A stretch of DNA of 64,000 nt, taken from the NCBI GenBank assembly GCA_027493625.1, contig JAOSKM010000001.1, forward strand, positions 2,380,657 through 2,444,656, given 5' to 3'. The notes beneath the pieces are model-generated. The model was not told the DNA's origin, made no database searches, and saw only the letters and a list, made by a program, of their open reading frames with translations. Position 1 is the first letter of the stretch. Each line of letters opens with the position of its first letter. The position numbers and the translations under genes are program-made. Source of the stretch: Planctomycetota bacterium (GTDB lineage: Bacteria; Planctomycetota; UBA8742; UBA2392). Shown here one piece after another: positions 28,483 through 37,171 of the stretch.

Positions 28483-29676
28483 TAGTACGGCGTCAGCTAA
28501 GTTTTCCGGCAGTGTGCTGACCTGATCTGCCGATGCATGGGTATGTCCCTTTTTGGAGCCTGCCCATGCCTGGTCCTGCACCTGAAGTCACCATTGTACT
28601 TTCTGACGCCGAACGCGTCGAGCTTGAGAAGCTGCGCCGCTCCGGCACCGCCGAGGCCCGGCTTTCCCGCCGCGCCCGCATCGTGCTGCTGGCCGCCGAT
28701 GGCGAGGCCAACTCGGCCATCTCGCAGAAAGTCGGCCTTGACCGCGAATGCGTGATCGACTGGCGCCGCCGCTACGCACAAGGCGGCATCATTGCCCTGC
28801 ACGACAAACCTCGCAGCGGCCGCCCGCCGACCTTTTCCCCCTCTGCACAAGCACTTGCTGCTGGCCCTGGCCTGCACGCCGCCGTCTGACCACGGCCTGC
28901 CGCACACGCACTGGACCGTGCGCCTGCTGGCCTTCATGGCGTTCTCGCTGGCGTTGCTGCCCTCCATCAGCCACGAGACTGTGCGCGTCTGGCTGGAGGC
29001 TGCCGAGATCAAGCCGCACCACTCGCGCTATTGGCTGCACAGCCAGGACCCGGACTTTGACGCGAAGATGCAGGACGTGGTGGGCCTGTACCTGCATCCG
29101 CCGAAGAACTCCGTGGTGCTGTGTTTTGACGAGAAGACCTGCATCCAGGCACTGGAGCGCAGACACCCGGACTGGCCGATGCGGCCGGGATCGCCGCAGC
29201 GTCGCGAGTTCGAATACATCCGCCACGGCACCCAGGACCTGTTCGCGTCGCTGAACCCGCACACCGGCGAGGTGTGGGCCTAGTGCCGGGACAGGCACAA
29301 GGGCGAAGCCGTAGCCGAGCATCTGGCGTGGCTGATCAAGCAGCAGCCCAGGCGCAAGAAGATTCACCTGGTGCGCGACAACCTCAGTGCGCACAACACC
29401 GATGCCGTGAAGAAAGTGATTGCCCGGCACCGGGGCCGCGTGCAGGTGCATGCCACGCCGACCCACGCGAGCTGGCTGAACATGGTGGAGTTATTCTTCG
29501 CTGAGGTAAGCCGCAACGTGATCCGGCGCGGGAACTTCGCGAGCGTGCCCGACCTGCAGCAGAAGCTGCTTGCCTGGGTCGAGTGGCACAACGAGAATGC
29601 CAAGCCGTACAAGTGGACCTACACCGGCCAGCCGCTCACCAAGTAGCTGCCGGAAGACTTAGCTGACGCCGTACTA
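28483..29676. mobile_element. IS630-family insertion sequence
   Basis: A 1190-bp element (28485-29674) flanked by a TA duplication (28483-28484 and 29675-29676), the hallmark of IS630/Tc1 transposition. The terminal inverted repeats GTACGGCGTCAGCTAAGT continue with (T/C)TTCCGGCAG, 28 nt with a single mismatch. It sits in antisense orientation inside the Avs-like gene. Intact ends and the clean target duplication show the insertion is recent. Confidence 0.95.
28566..29646 (+). pseudogene. IS630 transposase (frameshift plus in-frame amber)
   Basis: The first frame (28566) holds the helix-turn-helix half (ERVELEKLRRSGTAEARLSR, ANSAISQKVGLDRECVIDWR, GGIIALHDKPRSGRPP). From about 28838, at a tttt-ccccc run, the +1 frame carries LHKHLLLALACTPPSDHGLP and the catalytic part: CFDEKTCIQ (first Asp), then HLVRDNLSAHNT (second Asp) and WLNMVELFFAEV (Glu). 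A TAG at 29281 interrupts the same frame between GEVWA and CRDRHKGEAV. The frameshift could be programmed slippage or an indel; the amber codon suggests this copy is dead or relies on misreading. Confidence 0.88.
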
Positions 29677-31813
29677 GTGGCTTCCTCCAGCGCCTCGAAG
29701 ACACGCTGCTTGTCACCTAGTTTGGCTGCGAGCAACATCGCCTTGGACGCGAGTTCCAGCTTCTCGCGATCGCCCAGCGCGCCCTGGTCAACCATGTCTC
29801 TCATGGCTTTCAGATGTTTTGGCGTACTTCCGAGGTCGTCGTCACGCAATTCGGTGAACGCCAATGCGTCGAGTGCCCAGAATCGTTTTTCGGGAGGCAG
29901 TGCTGAATCGTATGCAGCTCGGTGCAGTACGTCGCGGAACTCCGGCGTGAGCCCAACTTCGTGGAAGAACTCGTGGCCTGCCAGATCGACCACCGTCTCT
30001 ACTTCACCCGTCTCGCCCAGCAGTTTCACGAATTGAGCAAGTCTCGTGGGGTCTCGTTCATCGACCAAGGACTTGGAGAGGGCATCCCGGAGTGCCTTTC
30101 GTGCCTTCGCTGCGGCCTCCTCCCCGAGGTTATCCAGTCTCGCTTTGCCGAGGACGCGGACCGCGTCGTGAACCTTGAGACGGCCATCTCCAAAGACTAG
30201 CAGTGCTCCGGCGGAGGATAAGAGACGCGCCGCTTTCGGCAGCATCTTCGCGCCGTCGCTAAGGCCGGCAGCCACGAGTGCCGTAGCTTCATCACGTGTG
30301 ACCGAAGTGTCGGCGAGGCTAAGCAGGCCTGCGACGTCCTGCGCATCGTCAGGCAACGCTTCGAACATCTTTGCCAGCACGATTTCCTGCGGAGTTGTGG
30401 TCGTATGATTCAGGCTCTCGACGTCTGCGCAGAACTTTGCCACGTCACCGCCATACCCAGACGCCGCGACGCGCAATGCCCCTTGAACGTACAAGGGGAG
30501 CCCTCCGGTCAGTTTGCGCAATTGCTCAGAGGCGGCAAAGTTAGCCTTGCATCCAAGGCTCTCTGCTTCCGCCGCAACGGCGTCCGCATCCCAACCCTTG
30601 AGCACCTCGAGAGGGACGCCAGCTACCTTGTCCATATATTCCGCGACTTCTCCCGGCTGGCACAAGAGCAGGAACTTCATTCTGCCCATGGGCTGGACCA
30701 GGGATGCGAGATCATCGGGGCGTGCTTTGTGCGTGTTGTCCAGCACGACGAGTACATCAACCCCTTCTCGCTCCAGCCGGCGGTCGAGCGCTCGCAAGAG
30801 TTCCATGCCGCTGGCACCTGGCAGGAGAATCTCACCAAGCTCTCCTTTACGTTTGCCGTAAAGGCGTGCCGCCAACTCTCTTGCTAGGGACATCGCAATT
30901 ACAGGCCCCGACATGTCGCCTACATCGAAGTACACCACAGGACTCGATGCGTGGAGCGCGGCTTCCGAAGCCCAAGCCGTTTTGCCAGAACCCGAAAACC
31001 CGGAAACGAGGCGAACCCGTGCCTCGCCAACAAGGGGTGGCTCGCCCTGTTGCGGTCGATAGCCATTTGGTGGCAGCGGAAGGTCCTGAAGCGAAACGAC
31101 CAATTGTTCGAACAGTTGAGGAAGATCGGTGGCATCAAAGGCGTGATTCTCATGCGGAGGAGTACCAGAGCAGGCTAGTTGAACGCGACCCGCCAGCTTC
31201 CAAACGAGCGTCTCGGGATTCAGCATCGCAAAAGGCAGCTCGGCCGCTCGTTCAGATAGCCAAGCGACCGCACTTGGTAGATTGGGCCACGCTGGCGGCA
31301 GGCAGGTTTCGCCGGACCCGGCTGATCCTGGATGTCGAATGGCGACGTCGGAAGGCCAACTTGACGCCTTGATTCGCGCGGCTAATTCGGGCCCGGGTTC
31401 CGCGCTAGATATGATGACGAACGCTGGGACTCCCCGGCGGGCCCCGGTGCTATGTGCTTGACGAATCGCCTCGAAGCGTTCAAGGGCCGATTTAGTGTCG
31501 CCGTAGGTCAGGGATCCCAAACGAGTTTTTACCTGGCCGTAGACATGTCGGTTGGGAAGTGCCAGTTCCACATCTTCGTCGCCTTCAACAACAACTCGTC
31601 CAACGCCGGCGCCCTTTGCCAGCAAAAGGCAACCTACCGCAAACAAGTGTTGGTAGAGGAAACCTCGGTGGAGACTCTCAATGCGACCCAGCTGAACCGG
31701 GTCAAGAACCGCAATGCCGTCTGGCATACTCTCTCCCGAAGACGAACAATCCCAAAGACGAATCCGGCCAGGGGTCGAACAGCCATTACGCCGTAGACCG
31801 CTGCGATGAACTC

Positions 31814-33001
31814 GTTTCAATCCGCGCGACGAACTCGCGATCCACGCCGAAGCATCGAAGTGCAGCTCGCAAATCGCCCGGTCGTTGTAGTTTCAACCCG
31901 CGCCGACGCTCCGACATCGGCGTTATCGAATTCGGCTACCTCAACGAGTTTCAATCCGCACCCATACGTTGGGCGAACCTCAATGCTGACGGAACCCCGT
32001 TTCAATCCGCAGCGATAGCCAAACGCGCCCCGCCTCGTTCGTGTTTGGGTTACCCCTGTTTCAATCCGCGCAAAGTTGCGCACTTCGCGAACCTGCAGTA
32101 CATCGTGGACGACAAGCCCTACGGATTTCAATCCGAGTCACGACATGGGCGCGCCGTGGCGAGCCGCCGCTGCGACGTTCCAAGGCGGAGGCAGGTTTCA
32201 ACCCGCGCTGGTTGCAAGCCAGCGAGCTACTGCACCCGGACCAGTGGAGTGCATTGCCTCTCGGATACGATGAAGCATGTTTCAATCCGCATGGTCAAGG
32301 ATGCTCCATGGTACTTCTGCCGCTGGCCCGCGTGGGCATTGGGCGAGCGCTTCAACTTTCTGAACGCACTCGGCCCAATTGCGTAGCGGTGCCATCACCA
32401 GCGCGATTGCGTCCCGGTGGTTTCAACCCGCGTCAAAGAATCTCCACTGACGAGTTCGTTGCCCGCAAGGCTCCCGGGCTGATGAACATGTTTCAATCCA
32501 CGACAACGAAATGCGGCTTGACGTGTTGCGGGCTCGCTGTCGGCTCCCGTAGTGTCTAACCAGTTTCAATCCGCGCCGGCCCGACCGGTGTCAAAGAACC
32601 ACAGGCGACCCTTGCCCCGCCTCGTCCATGAACTTCCGCTCTTACCGCGACTTCAACTCAGTTGCGACCGGAACCACTTTGCCGGATGGCGAACCAGGTT
32701 CTTGTTTCAATCCGCGCTCCACCGCGGAGCAAGCGTCGTTGTCTCGACACTTCACGACTTCGCACGCCCTAGAGTGGAGCGAAGTGGCACTCTCCGCCAG
32801 ACTGTAGCTGGTTTCAATCCGCACCGAGGTCGAGGCTCGACAATCGGGTGGCCATCGCAGCGCGCGACCAGGTTTCAATCCACGCCGCATCTTTGAAGCC
32901 CCCGGCGACGGGCTGGTTCAACAACGTCGTCAAGGAAATCGGATTTCAATCCGCGCCACACAGGCACACAGCAATTGGTCCTTCGGGTCTGGCGGCGGCA
33001 G
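31814..33001 (-). CRISPR. Leader-distal half: handle-retaining repeats with variable hairpins
   Basis: On the plus strand the motif (G/A)TTTCAA(T/C)CC(G/A) starts at 31814, 31890, 31948, 31999, 32058, 32125, 32195, 32279, 32420, 32490, 32563, 32704, 32811, 32872 and 32943, mostly 51-84 nt apart; two gaps of 141 are double units with a decayed copy between (near 32347 and 32645). The motif is the complement of the 11-nt crRNA 5' handle of the intact repeats. After it, at the position where the intact stem begins, most units carry a different inverted repeat: CGCGA/TCGCG at 31825, CGCCGA/TCGGCG at 31901, GCGCAA/TTGCGC at 32068, CGCTGG/CCAGCG at 32206, CATGG/CCATG at 32290, CGTCA/TGACG at 32431, GCTCC/GGAGC at 32716, CGCCG/CGGCG at 32883, CGCCA/TGGCG at 32954. 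Transcription is expected on the minus strand from the leader at 34 kb. Confidence 0.8.
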
Positions 33002-34035
33002 GTTTCAATCCGCCCCACGGCGTTAGGACCGTGGGGACCCCGGTTTACGCATTTCAATGCAGACAGAACCACGTTTCAATCCGCCCCACGGCGTTAGGAC
33101 CGTGGGGACGTCGCTCTTGGCGTTGCTGCCCTGCAGCTTGATAGTTTCAATCCGCCCCACGGCGTTAGGACCGTGGGGACCTTGGCAAACGAGGCGACAA
33201 GTACCGCGCTTTCTGGTTTCAATCCGCCCCACGGCGTTAGGACCGTGGGGACAACTGGGACCCCGTTGGCCCGAAGCTGGAGTTCACCGTTTCAATCCGC
33301 CCCACGGCGTTAGGACCGTGGGGACGCGCCACCGGCAGGTAGCCGACAGCGTTGTCACCAGTTTCAATCCGCCCCACGGCGTTAGGACCGTGGGGACTGC
33401 GCACCAGCCAGGCGCTGGCCGAAGCCGAGCTGTTTCAATCCGCCCCACGGCGTTAGGACCGTGGGGACCCGTGGACCCCAGCAACCTGCACGCCGCCTTC
33501 GAGTTTCAATCCGCCCCACGGCGTTAGGACCGTGGGGACCTGCAATTCCTTTGTCATGTAACCCTCCTGTGGCGTTTCAATCCGCCCCACGGCGTTAGGA
33601 CCGTGGGGACACGGGTCTTCGGCGATCCACAGTTCCATCATGGCAGTTTCAATCCGCCCCACGGCGTTAGGACCGTGGGGACGGCGTAGTTCAGCACGCC
33701 GTCAGCACTCAGTTTGTTTCAATCCGCCCCACGGCGTTAGGACCGTGGGGACAAGGCCGACGGCGCGCTTGACCCCGTGGCCGTAGTTTCAATCCGCCCC
33801 ACGGCGTTAGGACCGTGGGGACCGATCGCCTCCTGCACGCGCCGGCGCTGGTACAGTTTCAATCCGCCCCACGGCGTTAGGACCGTGGGGACGGCTGTCC
33901 ATGGGCTTGAACACCGTGCTTGGCACGTTTCAATCCGCCCCACGGCGTTAGGACCGTGGGGACCGCTCGGTGTTCCGCTTCCTGTGCGAGTTCCAGCTGT
34001 TTCAATCCGCCCCACGGCGTTAGGACCGTGGGGAC
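33002..34035 (-). CRISPR. Leader-proximal CRISPR array, 15 identical type I-C-like repeats
   Basis: Fifteen 37-nt repeats start at 33002, 33073, 33144, 33216, 33289, 33361, 33432, 33503, 33574, 33646, 33716, 33786, 33856, 33927 and 33999, with 14 spacers of 33-36 nt. On the plus strand each repeat is GTTTCAATCCG, stem CCCCACGG, loop CGTTAGGA, stem CCGTGGGG, AC. Read on the minus strand, the stem is followed by the 11-nt handle CGGATTGAAAC, the product expected from Cas5c cleavage in type I-C systems. Identical repeats indicate recent growth from the cas2 side. No spacer visibly matches other parts of this window; one spacer (33611-33573 region side, at about 33540-33573) contains an RBS-ATG-like sequence in reverse. 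Confidence 0.98.
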
Positions 34036-34214
34036 CGCTCCTCTGCAGCCCTTTTGGTGGCCTGCGTTTGTGAAGCGGGTTGCGCGAAGGTGTGTCTTGC
34101 CTTGGCGCTCATGTGTGCTCCTTTCTTGCTCTTTCGTCTAACCGCAATGCTCTTCTCTTGTTGTGTCGAGCGCGAAGGTCCCAAGAAAACCGCGCATACT
34201 TGGGGTTCGCGCAC
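34036..34214 (-). promoter_or_regulatory. CRISPR leader region, with a possible leader peptide
   Basis: The 179 nt between cas2 and the first repeat should hold the leader and array promoter. On the minus strand it also contains AAAGGAG followed 6 nt later by an ATG (34109), opening a 30-codon frame (MSAKARHTFAQPASQTQATK, then further residues) that ends at a TAA inside the first repeat. The RBS spacing is good, but the peptide resembles nothing I know. Part of it could instead be a spacer-derived remnant. Confidence 0.55.
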
Positions 34215-34505
34215 CTAAAGAATCAGTGGGTCGTCCAGGTTACGCGGCTCCTTTGTTCCGTGATGTTCCGTCTTTTGCGCGTCATCTGACGACAGGAAGT
34301 AAAATCGCAAGCTGTCCTTCTTGACCTCCATCAACTCCAGCAGCTTGAGCTTCAACTCCGTCCATCTCGTCAAGTCCACATTCACCTCGAAGATCGAGAA
34401 CTGTACGCGCTGGCCGTAGTTCTCGCACGCTTTGGCAATGCGCCGTAGCCGTCGCCGGCCAGCCTTGTCCTCGGTATTCACGTCGTACGTCACCAGGATA
34501 TGCAC
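34215..34505 (-). CDS. cas2: CRISPR-associated endonuclease Cas2
   Basis: A 96-aa protein of the Cas1-Cas2 integration complex. HILVTYDVNTEDKAGRRRLR carries the conserved Asp, followed by ACENYGQRVQFSIFEVNVD and LRFYFLSSDD, typical of I-C Cas2. It is the last cas gene before the leader. The gap to cas1 is 54 nt. Confidence 0.95.
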   Translation of the reverse strand: MHILVTYDVNTEDKAGRRRLRRIAKACENYGQRVQFSIFEVNVDLTRWTELKLKLLELMEVKKDSLRFYFLSSDDAQKTEHHGTKEPRNLDDPLIL

Positions 34506-34559
34506 AGCAACCTCCTCACGGTCGCGTCCACGATAGTTACAGTTGCCAAAGAACGCCTG

Positions 34560-35581
34560 CTACCGAACGGAAAACGGCGGGTACACTTTCAAGTCTCCTC
34601 TCAAGACTCGGGCCAACAATCTCGCCTGAATGAAGGGCACCAATCCCAGCGTCGTCTTCTCCTGGGTGAATGGGTGAACGATCTCTTCTCGCTTACGGCG
34701 CTGCCAGGCCGAGAGGAACAGCTTTCGCGCGTCCGCATGCATGATGAACGCTCCACCCTCTTCTGCTTGAAAACCCTCCGCCTTAACCTGTTTCTGATTG
34801 ATGAGCGACACGACAAACCGATCCACGAACGCCGGGCGAAACTCTTCCATCAAGTCGAGCGCCAACGACAGCCTGCCTGGACGATCTACGTGAAGGAAGC
34901 CGACTGCCGGGTCCAACCCCACCGCCTGCAACGCCGATGAGCATTCGTGCGTAAGCAGACTGTATCCAAATGACAACAGTGCGTTGGTCCGGTTCAAAGG
35001 CGGTCGTCGCGAACGCTTCTCGAAACGAAACTCCCTGGATCACCGTGCAGTGCGTCGTCGAACGCGGCAAACCACAACGCCGCTCCTTCACCCTCGTGTC
35101 CCCGGGCTTCATTGACCGACGAGGCGGAGTCCAGATTGTTCAAAGTTGCTTGAATCGCGTCAGCCGCGATCGAGAGGCGAGCGGACTTCTCCGGCTCCGT
35201 GTGGTCGCGAGAAAAGCGACGCAAGCACGCTCGGCAGTTGGCGAGCTTTCCTGTTACAAACGCTCGAGCCATGCCATGACAGGCAGCGTCATCGTCTGCT
35301 CGCCGATACTGCTCCCGCCGCAACAGCACGTTTCCGGAGACAGGACCCTCTACGCGTGCAAGAAATCGCCCGTACTCGGACAGGAACGAGACCGAAACGC
35401 CGGCCTCCGCGCAGGCGTGCAAAAGAAACGGCGTTGCCGAAACATTGCCGAAACACACTACTCCATCGAGGTGATGCAGCGGCACCGCGGCGAGCTTTTC
35501 ATCATCTGCCATAACAACGATGGTTTCACCTTGTTTGCGGAGCCGAGCTCCCTGTGTTGTCACGTAGAGCGTATTATTCAC
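34560..35581 (-). pseudogene. cas1: CRISPR-associated integrase Cas1, one frameshift
   Basis: The first frame begins NNTLYVTTQGARLRKQGETI and contains HHLDGVVCFGNVSATPFLLH, the N-terminal Cas1 domain. It derails at [18 protein letters not shown]. Another frame resumes [20 protein letters not shown] and carries the catalytic Glu region and His/Asp motifs ([53 protein letters not shown]). One missing base near 35028-35036 accounts for it. If real, spacer acquisition is lost while interference is intact; if an assembly error, the locus is complete. The start overlaps cas4 by 8 nt. Confidence 0.9.
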
Positions 35582-36209
35582 GACCCGACTCCCCGGCTGC
35601 CAGCCGCTTCAAATAGACCTCTGCGTCGGGCGCGTTGTTCAACTCCGGCATGCACGTCGATCGCAATGAACACGACTGGCATTTCGGAAGCAGCACCGGC
35701 GGAGGAGTGAAGCCGTCTCGCACGAGCTGGTGAAACCTGACGACCGCAGCCTCAGTAATCGCTCGCAACTCATCATCGAGCGTTACATCAAGACGCCGCC
35801 GCGAAGCACCGTAAAACAAGGCCCCGCGCGGCACGGGAACCTCGAACATCTCCTCCAGACACATGGCTTGGGCGCAAAGCTGGACTTCGTCATGGCGCCA
35901 CTCCTTGCGTCTGCCGCGCTTGTACTCGACGGGAAACGGCACTTCGCCGTCCTCCGCCGCGTGAAACTCCACTACATCCGCAAAACCCGTCAGTTTCAGT
36001 CTGTCCGAGCGCAACGGCAGCCGCCTCGCAACCCTTACACCCTTACGCTCCTGCGAGCCTGGTTTGTCCACTTTCTCATGCAGGTGTTTGCCCTCTACGG
36101 TGAGGTGATTCTCCGACCACGCTTGCTCGACATGAATAAGCGCGCACTGCCGTTCGCAAAACAGCAAGTGCTGCAAACCCGAGATCGGCAAGTAGTCGTC
36201 AACTTCCAC
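35574..36209 (-). CDS. cas4: CRISPR-associated exonuclease Cas4
   Basis: The 211-aa RecB-like nuclease trims prespacers and helps define PAM and orientation. LPISGLQHLLFCERQCALIH provides the first cluster Cys, PVEYKRGRRKEW the nuclease Asp/Glu-x-Lys motif, QLCAQAMCLEEMF the QxxxY-like region, and PKCQSCSLRSTC the three C-terminal cluster Cys. It overlaps cas1, as usual for type I-C. Confidence 0.95.
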   Translation of the reverse strand: MEVDDYLPISGLQHLLFCERQCALIHVEQAWSENHLTVEGKHLHEKVDKPGSQERKGVRVARRLPLRSDRLKLTGFADVVEFHAAEDGEVPFPVEYKRGRRKEWRHDEVQLCAQAMCLEEMFEVPVPRGALFYGASRRRLDVTLDDELRAITEAAVVRFHQLVRDGFTPPPVLLPKCQSCSLRSTCMPELNNAPDAEVYLKRLAAGESGRE

Positions 36210-36232
36210 AACGCCCCCTGCGTAGCCGCAGA

Positions 36233-37132
36233 CTAAAGCAAGTGAACCATCGAAACACCCTGCGGCAGGCCGTCCTCGTTTATTGCGACCGTGTAATCCG
36301 AGTACGCTCTGGCCGGCCGCTCGTTGTCGGTGCGCGTCACCTTGACGCGCTCGAACAGCTTGCCAGCTGGAGCGCGACCCAGCGGGGAGTCGTGCTGAAA
36401 AGCAATCAGCGCCTGCGCCGACATCTGGCCGCGAGCCGCTGAACGATCGATCTCGAACATTCCCTTGAGCGCTTCGACCGTGAGTTCGAGATCTTCCGCG
36501 CTGAAGCCGGTGTCCTTGGCAAAGTGCGGGTTGAAGAAAATGTGGGCGCGGTACAGGCCGTAGGGCACGATTGACTTGCGGCCGAGTGTCCCGGTGATGA
36601 AACCGTCTTTGTTGAGCTGCTTCTCTGCGTCGTCCTTCTCTACCGCTTTGCGCGAGATGGTTTGCTCGAGATCCGCTATTGGGTCTATGGAGCGCGAGAA
36701 CGTCAATTGAAACGGGCCGCGAACTTGCCCGCAGTTGAATTCCGTCACCGACATCACCGCACCGAACGCGCGTATGTCAAAGTAGTTGTCGCACATCCAG
36801 CGACGTGCACGTTCGATGTCGGCGGCCTTGTCCTTGCCCTTTTTCTTGTCATCGATCTTGAGGGCCTTGTACGCGGGTTCTCGTTGCTCATGCAGCGCCG
36901 AGTGCAGCTTCACGTAAACGTTGTAGCCCTTGGCCCCGGGTTTTGCCGCGGCGACCCAGTCGCGAATTTTGCGCTTGAGGGCCACATCGGATACCAGGCC
37001 TTGGCCTGTCTCCGGATCGATGCGTGGGCTATTGCCCGAGTCGGGGTCGCCGTTGGGGTTGCCGTCGCGGACATCAAAGAGGAACACGAAGTCGATGCGG
37101 TTTTCGGGATTGAGCGTTGTTGTTGCAGTCAT
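36233..37132 (-). CDS. cas7c: Cas7c (Csd2) backbone subunit of type I-C Cascade
   Basis: A 299-aa RAMP protein that coats the crRNA spacer. DFVFLFDVRDGNPNGDPDSG and PRIDPETGQGLVSDVALKRK are the family signature near the N-terminus; FDIRAFGAVMS and GPFQLTFSRSIDPI follow. I chose the ATG at 37132 because GGAG (37142-37145) lies at normal distance; an ATG at 37141 is too close to it. It is 39 nt downstream of cas8c. Confidence 0.95.
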   Translation of the reverse strand: MTATTTLNPENRIDFVFLFDVRDGNPNGDPDSGNSPRIDPETGQGLVSDVALKRKIRDWVAAAKPGAKGYNVYVKLHSALHEQREPAYKALKIDDKKKGKDKAADIERARRWMCDNYFDIRAFGAVMSVTEFNCGQVRGPFQLTFSRSIDPIADLEQTISRKAVEKDDAEKQLNKDGFITGTLGRKSIVPYGLYRAHIFFNPHFAKDTGFSAEDLELTVEALKGMFEIDRSAARGQMSAQALIAFQHDSPLGRAPAGKLFERVKVTRTDNERPARAYSDYTVAINEDGLPQGVSMVHLL

Positions 37133-37171
37133 ATCGAACATCTCCAGTAGATGGTTGTTTGCGATTGAAAG

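Larger units (their letters stand above)
27722..31727 (-). pseudogene. Large nuclease-STAND NTPase-SEC-C protein (Avs-like), interrupted by IS630
   Basis: Removing the IS (28485-29674) and one TA leaves one continuous 937-aa frame. Residues 1-130 look like a PD-(D/E)xK nuclease of the Cap4/DUF4297 or Mrr type: GFLYQ at 22-26, VVVEGDEDVELAL at 45-57 and QVK at 65-67. Walker A GFSGSGKT lies at 243-250 and Walker B VDVLVVLDN at 323-331, followed by helical STAND-type and TPR-like regions. After the insertion point (near residue 684) come more helices ([39 protein letters not shown]) and a terminal SEC-C zinc motif [15 protein letters not shown]. The order nuclease, STAND NTPase, helical sensor matches antiviral Avs proteins; that role is inferred. 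GGGAGA precedes the ATG. The gene begins just past the CRISPR array on the same strand. Confidence 0.8.

Noticed and set aside
31559..32386. A 275-codon plus-strand frame running through the variable CRISPR half
   Set aside because: It spans the antisense of the STAND gene and the repeat units; the product is Arg/Ser/Pro-rich and follows unit boundaries rather than any protein pattern.
33057..33527. Repetitive ORFs in the intact CRISPR array (repeated VSIRPTALGPWG-like peptides)
   Set aside because: They are translations of the CRISPR repeats and not real proteins.
36700..36720. An attgaaac match to the CRISPR handle inside cas7c
   Set aside because: Eight nucleotides within a conserved coding region, with no hairpin in register; chance match.
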